From CAWINY01 sp963837635 (GTDB lineage: Bacteria > Acidobacteriota > Terriglobia > Terriglobales > Acidobacteriaceae): a stretch of DNA of 64,000 nt. The first letter of the stretch is position 1; every line of letters starts with the position of its first letter. The position numbers and the translations under genes were made by a program. The notes beneath the pieces were generated by a model that worked only from the letters and a program-made list of their open reading frames with translations, made no database searches and was not told the origin of the DNA. Shown here piece after piece: positions 50,034-58,534 of the stretch. The DNA lies in NCBI GenBank assembly GCA_963837635.1, contig CAWINY010000007.1:1449504-1513503 (forward strand), in the 5' to 3' direction.

Positions 50034-52604
50034 TTACAACTCTTCCAGCAGCGCTTCCCGCAGCTCGTCCTGTTGCTCAGCGTTAAGTTTCGCGCCGCCG
50101 GAGGTAAGGTAAAACACGTCCACCGCCTTCAGACCTTCGGTGTCGATCAGCGCCAGCTCGATGTTATGTCCGATCTCGCTGATGACCGAGGCGACGGTGT
50201 AGAGCAGTCCGGAGCGGTCCTGGGCGATCAGCTCCATTAGCGTGCTGTGCGACGACGCCTCCTGATCGAAGGTAAGATGAGTGTTGACCTTCAGCTTCGC
50301 CGGCCGCTCGGCCTCGCCCCGTAATCGGCCCTGCATCAGCTTTTCCAGGCTGGTCTCTCCGGCGACCACGTCGCGCAGGCTGCGCTGGAAGCGGGAGGTT
50401 TCGCCCACATTCAGCTCAAGCGTGCGGAAGGTATCGGTAAAGGCGAACCGGTCCACAATAATCCCCGCCCGATTGGCGAAGGCGTCCGCCTTTACGATGT
50501 TCATGCCCCAGGCGGCCAGCACCCCCGCGATGGTGGCAAACAATCCGGGGCGGTCGTTCGCGACCACCGTGATTTCATGCAGTTGGCGCGAGCGCGTGAG
50601 CCGCACCTGCACGGGATCATCCGCAACCCGCGCCGCCATGGCGTAATGCTGCGCGATCTCCGCCGCGCTGCGTGAGCGCAGATAGCGCCGCGGCAAGCCT
50701 TCCAAGAATTCGTTGAGCTGCTGCTGAGTGGCGCCGTTCGCCAGTGCGAGCACCCGCTCCACCTGCTCGCTCGCCGCCCGGTCCGCATGCCAGCGTTGTT
50801 CATCCACCGAGCGGTCCAGTGCGTTGGAGGCCGCGACGTAGAGCTGCCACAAATGATCGGCCCGCCATGCCGGAAGGGCCTCGGGACTGACCGCCTTGTA
50901 ATCGGCGTAGGTCAGCAGGGTCAGCACCTTCAATCGTTCCGGGGTGCCGAGGGTCTCGGCGAAGGCTCTCACGGTATGCAGGTCGAAGATGTCCCGGCGG
51001 CGCAAGACGGTGGACATGTCCATGTGCGAGGCAATCAAAAACCGCATCAGTTCCAGATCATCGCCATCAATCCGTAACCGTGCCGCGGCCGCATCCAGCG
51101 CGACGAGACTACCTTCAGTGTGACTCTCTCCCGGCCGGCCTTTCCCGATATCGTGGAACAACAGCGCAAAGATCAGCAGCGGCAGGCGGTCAATCTCGCT
51201 CAGCAGGCCCGCGTAACGCCGCTCGATTTCGCCCTCTGCCTTCCGGAGTCCATGCACCAGTCCGATGGCGGTGAAGGTGTGCTCATCCACGGTGTAGCGA
51301 TGGAAGAAATCGCGAATGACGAGCGAATCGATGGCGGCAAACTCCGGCAGGATCTTAATCAGCGCGCCCGTCGAATGCATGCCGCGCAGAGCATTGGCGG
51401 CGTGCGGCAGCACCAGCAGCTCGCGTAATAGGGGCCACACGTCAGCGGGTTGCCAGCTCTCGGCAGCAACCGCCTCTTGCACCCGCCTCTCCGCCTCCGC
51501 GCTCAGTTTCAAACCATGCCGGGCCACAAATTCGAAGAGCGAGAACACCAGCGCGGGATGAGCCAGCTCCGCGGGACGGCGCACGAAGACCCGCTCATCG
51601 ACCACCGAGAAATCCGTATTCGACAGCCGCGAACGCCAGTTTTCAAAGGAGCGGTACAGCGACGACTTGGCCGGCGGGATCTCATCCATCAGTTGCGAGG
51701 TCCAGCGATGGATGGTGCGCGCGTGCCGGAAGTAGCTGCGGCTCCATGCCGTCGCCGCCAATCGCGCCCCGCCATTGCCGATGCCAGCGGCGGCCGCCTC
51801 CGGCTGCGCCTCGTAGTGCAGCACGTTTTGGTCCCGGTCGTCGCGGAAGTGCAGGAAGCAACGCGTGTCGCACAGGAAAGCGAATGCCTGGGCCGCCTCG
51901 TCCGGAGTTCCCGGCTCGGTGGGCCACTGCTTGTGCCGCCGCAAATGCTGGATCAGCGTCAGCCAGCAGGCGACGTTGTAGTCCCGCAACCCGCCGGGCC
52001 CCTCTTTCAGATTTGGCTCCAGGTGAAACACCGTGCGGCCGAACTTCTCATGCCGCTCCTGGGTGAGATTCGCCAGATTGCGAATCACCTGATCGCCCTC
52101 GCGCGCGACTAGCTGGGGAATGACGTGGTCCCGCAGCTGCCCATACAGGGCCGCGTCGCCCGTCAGCATGCGGCAGTCCAGCAGGGAGATCGTAAACTCC
52201 AGGTTGCCCTCGATGACCCGTTCACATTCCCGCAGGGTGCGCGTGGTGGGCGAAACCCGCACCCGCAGGTCCCACAATTGCTGGCAGAGCTGCGCGATGC
52301 CCGGCTTAAGGGCAGCCTCGGCGCGCTCGTCGGCACAGAGGAAAAGCAGGTCGATATCGGAGCACGGGAACAGGACGGCGCGGCCATATCCGCCAATGGC
52401 CACCACCGCGACCCGGGTCGCGGCCGGTTCCAGCAACTCGCGGCACAAGCTAAGCACGACGTCGTCGATCAAGGCGGCGCGGGCGTGCACAGCTGCTAGG
52501 CCATTGGCGCTGGCGGTGAAATTTGCATGGATGTTCCCTGACTTCGTGGCGTAGAAGTCGCGCAATTCGGAGGGCGAAATAGGCGATGCACTCACGGCAA
52601 TCAA
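50034..52604 (-). CDS. glnD: PII uridylyltransferase / uridylyl-removing enzyme GlnD
   Basis: 856 residues from a TTG (GTG 52595 is an alternative). GlnD senses glutamine and adds or removes UMP on PII. Nucleotidyltransferase motif AIGGYGRAVLFPCSDIDLLF (about 68-87), then HLEPNLKEGPGGLRDYNVA, the HD hydrolase domain with LIFALLFHDIGKGRPGESHT, and two C-terminal ACT domains (ITVVANDRPGLFATIAGVLA, ELIAQDRSGLLYTVASVISE). All domains are present; the length fits. Confidence 0.95.
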   Translation of the reverse strand: MIAVSASPISPSELRDFYATKSGNIHANFTASANGLAAVHARAALIDDVVLSLCRELLEPAATRVAVVAIGGYGRAVLFPCSDIDLLFLCADERAEAALKPGIAQLCQQLWDLRVRVSPTTRTLRECERVIEGNLEFTISLLDCRMLTGDAALYGQLRDHVIPQLVAREGDQVIRNLANLTQERHEKFGRTVFHLEPNLKEGPGGLRDYNVACWLTLIQHLRRHKQWPTEPGTPDEAAQAFAFLCDTRCFLHFRDDRDQNVLHYEAQPEAAAAGIGNGGARLAATAWSRSYFRHARTIHRWTSQLMDEIPPAKSSLYRSFENWRSRLSNTDFSVVDERVFVRRPAELAHPALVFSLFEFVARHGLKLSAEAERRVQEAVAAESWQPADVWPLLRELLVLPHAANALRGMHSTGALIKILPEFAAIDSLVIRDFFHRYTVDEHTFTAIGLVHGLRKAEGEIERRYAGLLSEIDRLPLLIFALLFHDIGKGRPGESHTEGSLVALDAAAARLRIDGDDLELMRFLIASHMDMSTVLRRRDIFDLHTVRAFAETLGTPERLKVLTLLTYADYKAVSPEALPAWRADHLWQLYVAASNALDRSVDEQRWHADRAASEQVERVLALANGATQQQLNEFLEGLPRRYLRSRSAAEIAQHYAMAARVADDPVQVRLTRSRQLHEITVVANDRPGLFATIAGVLAAWGMNIVKADAFANRAGIIVDRFAFTDTFRTLELNVGETSRFQRSLRDVVAGETSLEKLMQGRLRGEAERPAKLKVNTHLTFDQEASSHSTLMELIAQDRSGLLYTVASVISEIGHNIELALIDTEGLKAVDVFYLTSGGAKLNAEQQDELREALLEEL

Positions 52605-52928
52605 ATTGGTGCGGGGGCAGCCCGGGTGCTGGTCGTTGAGGGTGATGGGGTTTCAGCCCGGACTGCGGCCCGCGTATTGTAGATCATCCGCAACCATGCA
52701 TCTGAAGCGGAGTGTTTTTCCCCTCGAACGATCCCGGTCCTCACCGGAACCGCCACCAGCGACTCTTTGAGAGTACCCGTTCTCGCTTCCTCCCGTCCAA
52801 TGCATAGAATTCAACACGCAGATCGGATTTGTTTTCACAAAAGGGATTTATCGCGCCAATAAACAAGTTTTGTATCGTCTGGCGATGTATCATTCTTGAC
52901 TCCCGGATCAGGAGAAGTCGTAATTGAC

Positions 52929-53012
52929 TGTCATCCTGAACGGAGCGCAGCGTAGTCGAAGGACCTTGCGGTCCTTTTCCGGATCGAACCACAAGATCCC
53001 TCGGGAATGACA
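52929..53012. repeat. TGTCATCCTGAACG inverted repeat
   Basis: TGTCATCCTGAACGGAGCG opens and CTCGGGAATGACA closes, with AAGGACCTTGCGGTCCTT inside. It lies in the 480-base gap between glnD and lutA, which shows no gene. Confidence 0.8.
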
Positions 53013-53087
53013 ATGATATCCGGCTGCGCCGCCGATGGCGCTCCGGGCGTGATTTGCGTTACTCTGCGGAGGTTCTGTACAACTGCC

Positions 53088-53864
53088 ATGCCGGCCACGA
53101 TCACGCTGTTCATACCGTGCTTCGTTGATCAACTCCAGCCACAGATCGGCGTGGATATGGTCCGCGTGCTGCGCCGCCTGGGTTATCGGCTGGCATTTCC
53201 GGAAGAACAAACCTGTTGCGGTCAGCCTGCCTTCAACACCGGTTTCTGGAACGAAGCCCGGCCGGTTGCCGAAAGGTTTGTGCGCGTGTTTTCGCGGGCT
53301 GAGACGGTATTGTGCCCATCCGGCTCATGCACGGCCATGGTGCGCAACTTCTATCCGGAGTTGCTGAAAGACTCCGCGCTGCGCGCCGAGGCCACTGCTC
53401 TCGCCGCCCGCACCTTTGAGTTTTCCGAGTTCCTGGTTAAGGTTGCGGGGGTTGCGGACGTCGGGGCTACATTTCCGCATCGCGTCACCTATCACGATTC
53501 TTGCCATCTTTTGCGCGAATTGCACATACAGGACGAGCCTCGCCAACTGCTCAGGAATGTGCGCGGTCTCGAACTGGTCGAGATGTCGCGCTCCGACGAG
53601 TGTTGCGGATTCGGCGGCGCCTTCTCGGTGAAGATGCCGATGATCTCCGCCGCCATGGGCGACGTGAAGGCCGGCAACATTGAAGCCAGCGGAGCGGAGT
53701 TTGTGGTCTCCTGCGATCCAAGCTGCCTGCTGCACATCGAGGGCGTCCTTCGCCGGCGCAAAGCCAAGGCCCGCGCCATCCATATTGCCAGTGTGCTCGC
53801 CTGTCAGGAGCCGCAACCGGGGCCGGAGCGCTGGTCGCAGGCGGAGCAGGAGTCGGCCCGATGA
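53088..53864 (+). CDS. lutA: Lactate utilisation protein LutA (cysteine-rich domain pair)
   Basis: 258 residues from ATG 53088 (MPATITLFIPCFVDQLQPQI), typical length. Two CCG domains: FPEEQTCCGQPAFNTGFWNE and VEMSRSDECCGFGGAFSVKM, with CPSGSCTAMV and the conserved YHDSCHLLREL. Together with LutB and LutC it oxidises L-lactate to pyruvate; it probably relays electrons through an Fe-S cluster. It overlaps lutB by 4 bases (ATGA). Confidence 0.93.
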   Translation: MPATITLFIPCFVDQLQPQIGVDMVRVLRRLGYRLAFPEEQTCCGQPAFNTGFWNEARPVAERFVRVFSRAETVLCPSGSCTAMVRNFYPELLKDSALRAEATALAARTFEFSEFLVKVAGVADVGATFPHRVTYHDSCHLLRELHIQDEPRQLLRNVRGLELVEMSRSDECCGFGGAFSVKMPMISAAMGDVKAGNIEASGAEFVVSCDPSCLLHIEGVLRRRKAKARAIHIASVLACQEPQPGPERWSQAEQESAR

Positions 53865-55273
53865 GCACCGCTGCTGCCGAGTTCCTTCGCCGTGCCGCGC
53901 AAAAGGCTTCCGACCTGGAGCATCGGCAGAAGATTCGCCGCGCCATCGACACCTATGACACGGCTGTCGCGAGCGGAAAGCAGCGCTTTGCCAATTGGGA
54001 AGCCGCGCGCCGGCGCTGCCAGGAGATCAAGCGGGAGGCGATCGAGCATCTCGATCAATACCTGCTTCAGTTTGAGGAGGGCGTCCGGGCGCGCGGTGGT
54101 CACGTCTTCTGGGCCGCAGATAGCGAGGAAGCTCGCCAGTACGTGGTTTCGCTCGCCCAGTCCCGCGGGGTCAAGCGCGTCGTCAAGTCAAAGTCGATGG
54201 TCACGGAAGAGATCCACCTCAACCCGGCGCTGGAGCAGCGGGGCATTGAAGTGTTCGAGACCGACCTCGGCGAATACATCGTGCAGTTGCGGCGCGAGCC
54301 GCCGTATCACATCGTCACGCCGGCCATGCATCTGTCGCGCTACGACATTGCGGGCCTGTTCCACGACAAGTTCGGCAGCCAGGTTCCCGGCGACGACGCT
54401 GCGGGCCTGGTGGCCGTGGCGCGCCTCGAGTTGCGCCGCGCCTTTTTCTCCGCCGAAATGGGCATCAGCGGCGCCAACTTCCTGGTCGCGGACGCAGGTA
54501 TGGTTGCCATCAGCACGAACGAAGGCAACGCGCGCCTCTGCACCTCGCTACCGCGCATTCACGTGGTGATGGCGGGCATCGAGAAGGTGATCCCCCGGCT
54601 GCGCGACTTGGCTGTGCTGTGGCCGACGCTCGCCACGGCCGGCACCGGCCAGGCGATCACCACCTACAGCACACTCATCGGCGGCCCGCGAACCGCGGAT
54701 GAGATTGACGGCCCTGAAGAGTTCCACGTGGTCTTGCTCGACAACGGCCGCAGCGAACTGCTGGCCGACCCCGAGCAGCGCGAGGTGCTGCACTGCATCC
54801 GCTGCGGCGCGTGCCTGAATGCCTGCCCCGTGTTCCGCAACATCGGCGGACATGCTTATGGCACCACCTATCAGGGGCCGATCGGCAGCGTGCTTACACC
54901 GCACCTGCGGGGGCCGGAATTCCAGCACTTGTCGTATGCGTCGTCCCTGTGCGGAGCATGCAACGAAGCTTGCCCGGTGAAGATCGATCTTTCGCATCAT
55001 CTTCTGCACAACCGGCGCAATGCCGTGAATGCAGGGACACGGCCTTGGCTCGAACGTATGGGTTTGCGATTGTGGCGCTGGGCCATGATGTCCGCGTGCC
55101 GCTTCCGCATCGCCGGCGCCCTGGCGCGCTTTGTTCTTCGAATCTTCAACGCGCTGGGATTTACCGGGACCGCCTTCGATCCCGCCCGGCCGTGGACGCA
55201 GCACCACGCGGCGCTGCCCGCCCCGGCAAAGTCGTTCCGGCAGATCTGGAAGGAAACCAATGGCCGCTGCTGA
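53861..55273 (+). CDS. lutB: Lactate utilisation iron-sulfur protein LutB
   Basis: 470 residues. An N-terminal LUD domain (about 55-300; SKSMVTEEIHLNPALEQRGI, DLGEYIVQLRREPPYHIVTP) is followed by two [4Fe-4S] motifs, LHCIRCGACLNACPVFRNIG and SSLCGACNEACPVKIDLSHH. A C-terminal segment with a hydrophobic helix ends SFRQIWKETNGRC. Second subunit of the lactate oxidation complex. Overlaps lutA by 4 and lutC by 14 bases. Confidence 0.94.
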   Translation: MSTAAAEFLRRAAQKASDLEHRQKIRRAIDTYDTAVASGKQRFANWEAARRRCQEIKREAIEHLDQYLLQFEEGVRARGGHVFWAADSEEARQYVVSLAQSRGVKRVVKSKSMVTEEIHLNPALEQRGIEVFETDLGEYIVQLRREPPYHIVTPAMHLSRYDIAGLFHDKFGSQVPGDDAAGLVAVARLELRRAFFSAEMGISGANFLVADAGMVAISTNEGNARLCTSLPRIHVVMAGIEKVIPRLRDLAVLWPTLATAGTGQAITTYSTLIGGPRTADEIDGPEEFHVVLLDNGRSELLADPEQREVLHCIRCGACLNACPVFRNIGGHAYGTTYQGPIGSVLTPHLRGPEFQHLSYASSLCGACNEACPVKIDLSHHLLHNRRNAVNAGTRPWLERMGLRLWRWAMMSACRFRIAGALARFVLRIFNALGFTGTAFDPARPWTQHHAALPAPAKSFRQIWKETNGRC

Positions 55274-55934
55274 CAACCCGAGCCGCGAACGCATTCTGGC
55301 GCGCATCCAGACAGCGCTCCGGGAGCGGGCTCCGCAACCTCTCGCACCCGTGGATGGCCCACCCTTTCGCGAAGCGAAGGGTGGGAATGTCCTCGGCCAA
55401 ATCTTCCCACCCATCGACGATCCTTTTCAGCGCTTCGCCACGGAGTGCGACGCCAATCAGACTGAGCTCATCCTGACGCAAGACCGCAACGCCAGCGCGC
55501 TCGTCATGCAGGAAATACTGGGCACCTTGCCAGAAGGCGAGGTTTTCGTGCAGAATGCGCCCTGCTTGCGCGAGATTATGAGCCACGCGGTGCGCCCGCT
55601 CCGGTGGTCATCGGAAGGGCCTGCGCGGGAATCGTCGCAGGCTTGCGTCACTCTGGCCGAAGCGCTCATCGCCCAAACCGGGTCGATCATGGTCTCCTCG
55701 GCCGCGGGAGGACGCGGCGCGTCCATCGTGCCGCCCTGCCATATCGTCTTCGCCACCCGCGACCAACTCGTTCCCGACATCGAGACCGCTTTAGCCGAAG
55801 CAGAACGCCGCAGCCTGACCCGCAACTCGTTCCTGGGCCTGATCACCGGCTCCAGCCGCACCGCCGACATCGAGAAGATTCTCGTGCTCGGCGCCCACGG
55901 CCCAAGGCGGCTGGTGGTAATCGTGGAAGGATAA
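55260..55934 (+). CDS. lutC: Lactate utilisation protein LutC with an in-frame palindrome
   Basis: 224 residues from ATG 55260 (MAAADNPSRERILARIQTAL), which overlaps the lutB end. LUD domain motifs: AEALIAQTGSIMVSSAAGGR, PPCHIVFATRDQLVPDIETA, SFLGLITGSSRTADIEKILV and LGAHGPRRLVVIV. Residues about 33-42 (DGPPFREAKGGN) come from a 28-base palindrome in the linker before the domain. Since that region varies between family members, the protein probably tolerates it. Confidence 0.92.
   Translation: MAAADNPSRERILARIQTALRERAPQPLAPVDGPPFREAKGGNVLGQIFPPIDDPFQRFATECDANQTELILTQDRNASALVMQEILGTLPEGEVFVQNAPCLREIMSHAVRPLRWSSEGPARESSQACVTLAEALIAQTGSIMVSSAAGGRGASIVPPCHIVFATRDQLVPDIETALAEAERRSLTRNSFLGLITGSSRTADIEKILVLGAHGPRRLVVIVEG
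55358..55385. repeat. 28-base palindrome inside lutC
   Basis: CCCACCCTT/AAGGGTGGG arms around TCGCGAAGCG, identical to the copy at 21287-21314 but read in another frame. Confidence 0.88.
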
Positions 55935-55943
55935 GAGAATTTC

Positions 55944-56046
55944 TAATTGGTAATTTGTAAATTGTAATTTCAGTTCCGTGTGCTGGTTCTCTGAATTCCG
56001 CGCACCAGGTTCGGAAATTACCAATTACAAATTGCCAATTACAAAT
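55944..56046. repeat. AATTAC-type inverted repeat after lutC
   Basis: TAATTGGTAATTTGTAAATT with GTAATTTC faces GAAATTACCAATTACAAATT and GCCAATTACAAAT. Same family as 8174/10826 and 38152. Confidence 0.82.
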
Positions 56047-56051
56047 GTGCG

Positions 56052-56393
56052 CTACGGCAGAAACAACGCCTTGAGCAGCATATTCACCAGCGCCAATACG
56101 ATTGCCCCGATGAAGGCCGCGCCAAAGGATCGTACTCGGAATCCCGGCACGAAGGCCGAGGCCAGCTCCAACATCATGGCGTTGATGATGAACCAGAAGA
56201 TTCCGAAGGTGAGGATGGTCAGGGGAAGGGTGATGATCTTGAGCAGCAGCCCGAGGGAGGCGTTGGCCAGTCCGATGATGACGGCGGCCCACAGCGCGGC
56301 GCCGAAGCCGCTCACGGAAAAGCCGGGCACCAGCCGAGCCACGATCAGCAGCGCCAGCGCGCTCAACAGCCAGTTCAGCAGAAGTCGGAGCAC
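56052..56393 (-). CDS. Small membrane protein of the phage-holin / YvlD type
   Basis: 113 residues from GTG 56393, which starts straight in the first helix (VLRLLLNWLLSALALLIVAR). Four hydrophobic helices: residues 3-20, 28-50, 55-75 and 90-112 (GLLLKIITLPLTILTFGIFW, AAFIGAIVLALVNMLLKALF). The two PGF turns (VPGFSVSGFGAALWAAV and VPGFRVRSFGAAFIGA) mark an internal duplication typical of this family (mycobacterial 4-TMS holin superfamily). Function in chromosomes unknown; not evidence for a prophage here. Confidence 0.8.
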   Translation of the reverse strand: MLRLLLNWLLSALALLIVARLVPGFSVSGFGAALWAAVIIGLANASLGLLLKIITLPLTILTFGIFWFIINAMMLELASAFVPGFRVRSFGAAFIGAIVLALVNMLLKALFLP

Positions 56394-56497
56394 CGCAGAA
56401 TGATACACTGTTTGCCGTTGTTCACGCCCGCAGGTCGTATCGAGGCCGAGAGGATGGCGGCCCAACGATTCCGGCCATGGCGCTGTGCGAATCAGCT

Positions 56498-56686
56498 ATG
56501 GGTACTGCAAAACACGAGGTCGAGCTCTTACTGAAGAAACTGCCCGAAAACTGCTCGATCGAGGACATCCAGTATCACCTGTATGTCTTGGAGAAGGTGC
56601 GTCGCGGGCTGGAACAAGCGGAACGGGAGGGCACGATTTCGCAAGCAGAGGCCGAATCGCGGCTCGGTCGATGGCTTACCGAGTAA
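56498..56686 (+). CDS. Antitoxin partner of a ParE/RelE-type toxin
   Basis: 62 residues from ATG 56498 (MGTAKHEVELLLKKLPENCS); the ATG at 56477 is an alternative. IEDIQYHLYVLEKVRRGLEQ and GTISQAEAESRLGRWLTE match small antitoxins with the S-x-E-E/A-x-x-x-R-L-x-x-W-L ending. The toxin gene overlaps its end by 16 bases. A helical protein that wraps the toxin and probably binds the promoter. Confidence 0.75.
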   Translation: MGTAKHEVELLLKKLPENCSIEDIQYHLYVLEKVRRGLEQAEREGTISQAEAESRLGRWLTE

Positions 56687-56952
56687 GCTGGTCGCCCATC
56701 GCGCTGACCGACATGAAAGCCATAGCCACGTACACTGAGGCCGATTCTCCCGCTTACGCCCGCGCCGTCGTGAAACGTATCCAAACGGCAACCCGTTCGC
56801 TCGCGGATTTCCCCCGCGCAGGCCGTGTCGTACCCGAATTCGGCGATGAGACTATCCGCGAAGTGTTCGCGTACAGTTACAGAATCATTTATCAGATCCG
56901 AGCAAACGAAGTCATTGTCGCCGCCGTCGTGCACGGGCACCGTATGCTTTAG
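56671..56952 (+). CDS. ParE/RelE-family toxin
   Basis: 93 residues from ATG 56671 (MAYRVSWSPIALTDMKAIAT). Typical fold pattern: helix pair with ARAVVKRIQTATRSLADFPR, then AGRVVPEFGDETIREVFAYS, YRIIYQIRANEVIVAAVVHG and a final HRML. ParE members poison gyrase; RelE members cut mRNA; the GRVVPE...R.V....YRI.Y pattern favours ParE-like. The frame is complete, unlike the yafQ copy at 28150. Confidence 0.85.
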   Translation: MAYRVSWSPIALTDMKAIATYTEADSPAYARAVVKRIQTATRSLADFPRAGRVVPEFGDETIREVFAYSYRIIYQIRANEVIVAAVVHGHRML

Positions 56953-56984
56953 CCGCATAGCTATCAGCCTTACTGAAACTGGAA

Positions 56985-57016
56985 AAAGGCCACCAACATT
57001 TCCGTTGATGGCCTTT
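56985..57016. terminator. Bidirectional terminator
   Basis: AAAAAGGCCACCAAC pairs with GTTGATGGCCTTT. A-run and T-run on both sides suit the toxin gene and the convergent dehydrogenase gene. Confidence 0.75.
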
Positions 57017-57048
57017 AGTCATGCAGAGGGAATGCCCGGGCATCGGCT

Positions 57049-58401
57049 CTAACAGTGCACCACGTTCTCCGCGACAATCCCCTTCGTAGCGTTGCGCGTA
57101 TCCACTACCAGCTTTGACTCTTTCACGATGCGAGGGTAGTCGTAATCCGAGTGATCGGTCACGATGAGCACGCAGTCGTACTGCTCAAGGTTGTCGAGCG
57201 GGGTGCAGGGCATGTTCAAGGCGTACTTGCGCCCTTGGCCGACGCGGGCGAAGTAGGGGTCGTTGTAACTGACCACGGCGCCTTGCTTCTGCAGCAACTC
57301 GATGATCGTCAGCGAGGGCGATTCGCGCAGATCGTCAATATCCTTCTTGTAGGCAACACCCAGCACCAGCACCTTGGAGCCATTCAGCGATTTCTTGCGC
57401 TGATTAAGAGCCGATACTACCGCGGCCACCACGTGGTATGGCATGGCGGTATTGACTTGCCCGGCCAGCTCGATAAAACGAGTGTGGAAGTCGAACTCCT
57501 TGGCCTTCCACGAAAGATAAAACGGATCCACCGGAATGCAGTGCCCGCCCAGCCCGGGACCGGGATAGAACGACTGGAATCCGAAGGGCTTGGTCTTAGC
57601 CGCTTCGATCACTTCCCAGATGTCGATGTTCATGCGCAGGCAGAGCATCTTCAGCTCATTCACCAGGGCGATGTTGACGCAGCGATAGATGTTCTCCAGC
57701 AGCTTGGTCATCTCCGCGACGGCCGGCGAAGAGACGGGAACGGTATGGGTGAAGATCGAACCGTACAGGGCGCAGGCCAGTTCGGATGCGATGGGGTCCA
57801 GGCCGCCGACTACCTTGGGGATGTCGCGGCGCTCGATGTCGGTGCGGCCGGGATCTTCGCGCTCAGGCGAAAAGGCCACGTGGAACACGGCGGGCGAACT
57901 CGCGCCGGAACGTGCCGCCTTCAGCCCGAGAGGATTCTTTTCCAGGATCGGTACCAGCACCTCTTCCGTGGTGCCCGGATAGGTGGTGCTCTCCAGCACG
58001 ATCAACTGGCCCGGCTGCACGTAAGGCGCGATCGCCTCGGCGGTGATGGTGATAAAGCTCAGGTCGGGCTCATGATGATCGTCGAGCGGGGTCGGGACAC
58101 AGATGATCACCGCGTCCATTTCGGTGATCTTGGAATAATCCGCAGTCGCGCTGAAGCCGTGTTTCTGCGCGGCTTGCACGGCCGTGGCGGACAGCTTCAC
58201 CATGTAAGAACCGCCGGCGTTCAGCGTCTCGACCTTCTTTGGGTCGATGTCGAAGCCGGTAACGGTGAACTCATTCTCGCTATACAGCAGCGCCAGAGGC
58301 AAGCCGACGTAGCCCATGCCGATGATGCCGACCCGGGCTTGCCGGGCCGCGATTCTTGCTTTCAAGGTATTCGATCCTGCGGCAACGGCCTTAGTGGACA
58401 T
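57049..58401 (-). CDS. UDP-N-acetyl sugar dehydrogenase (WbpA/WecC type)
   Basis: 450 residues from ATG 58401 (MSTKAVAAGSNTLKARIAAR), with GAGCGAGGA just before. NAD fold VGIIGMGYVGLPLALLYSEN, substrate helices IICVPTPLDDHHEPDLSFI, ESTTYPGTTEEVLVPILEK, the active-site cysteine in GPGLGGHCIPVDPFYLSWKA, and the C-terminal sugar domain VLVLGVAYKKDIDDLRESP. It oxidises a UDP-HexNAc to the uronic acid for surface polysaccharide. No glycosyltransferases lie next to it. Confidence 0.9.
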   Translation of the reverse strand: MSTKAVAAGSNTLKARIAARQARVGIIGMGYVGLPLALLYSENEFTVTGFDIDPKKVETLNAGGSYMVKLSATAVQAAQKHGFSATADYSKITEMDAVIICVPTPLDDHHEPDLSFITITAEAIAPYVQPGQLIVLESTTYPGTTEEVLVPILEKNPLGLKAARSGASSPAVFHVAFSPEREDPGRTDIERRDIPKVVGGLDPIASELACALYGSIFTHTVPVSSPAVAEMTKLLENIYRCVNIALVNELKMLCLRMNIDIWEVIEAAKTKPFGFQSFYPGPGLGGHCIPVDPFYLSWKAKEFDFHTRFIELAGQVNTAMPYHVVAAVVSALNQRKKSLNGSKVLVLGVAYKKDIDDLRESPSLTIIELLQKQGAVVSYNDPYFARVGQGRKYALNMPCTPLDNLEQYDCVLIVTDHSDYDYPRIVKESKLVVDTRNATKGIVAENVVHC

Positions 58402-58534
58402 TCCTCGCTCCCGAGTAGAATTCAAGGATTGTAGTGGTCAAGGACATTGTACCGGATGCGGGCTGCTGCGCCGGCACATCCGTACAGGTTGCAGGTCAAC
58501 TGCAAGCTTGCACTCCACTGCTACACTGAATCGA

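Noticed and set aside
56052..56393. Prophage indicated by a holin-like gene
   Set aside because: This four-helix family is common as a chromosomal membrane protein; no other phage gene is near.
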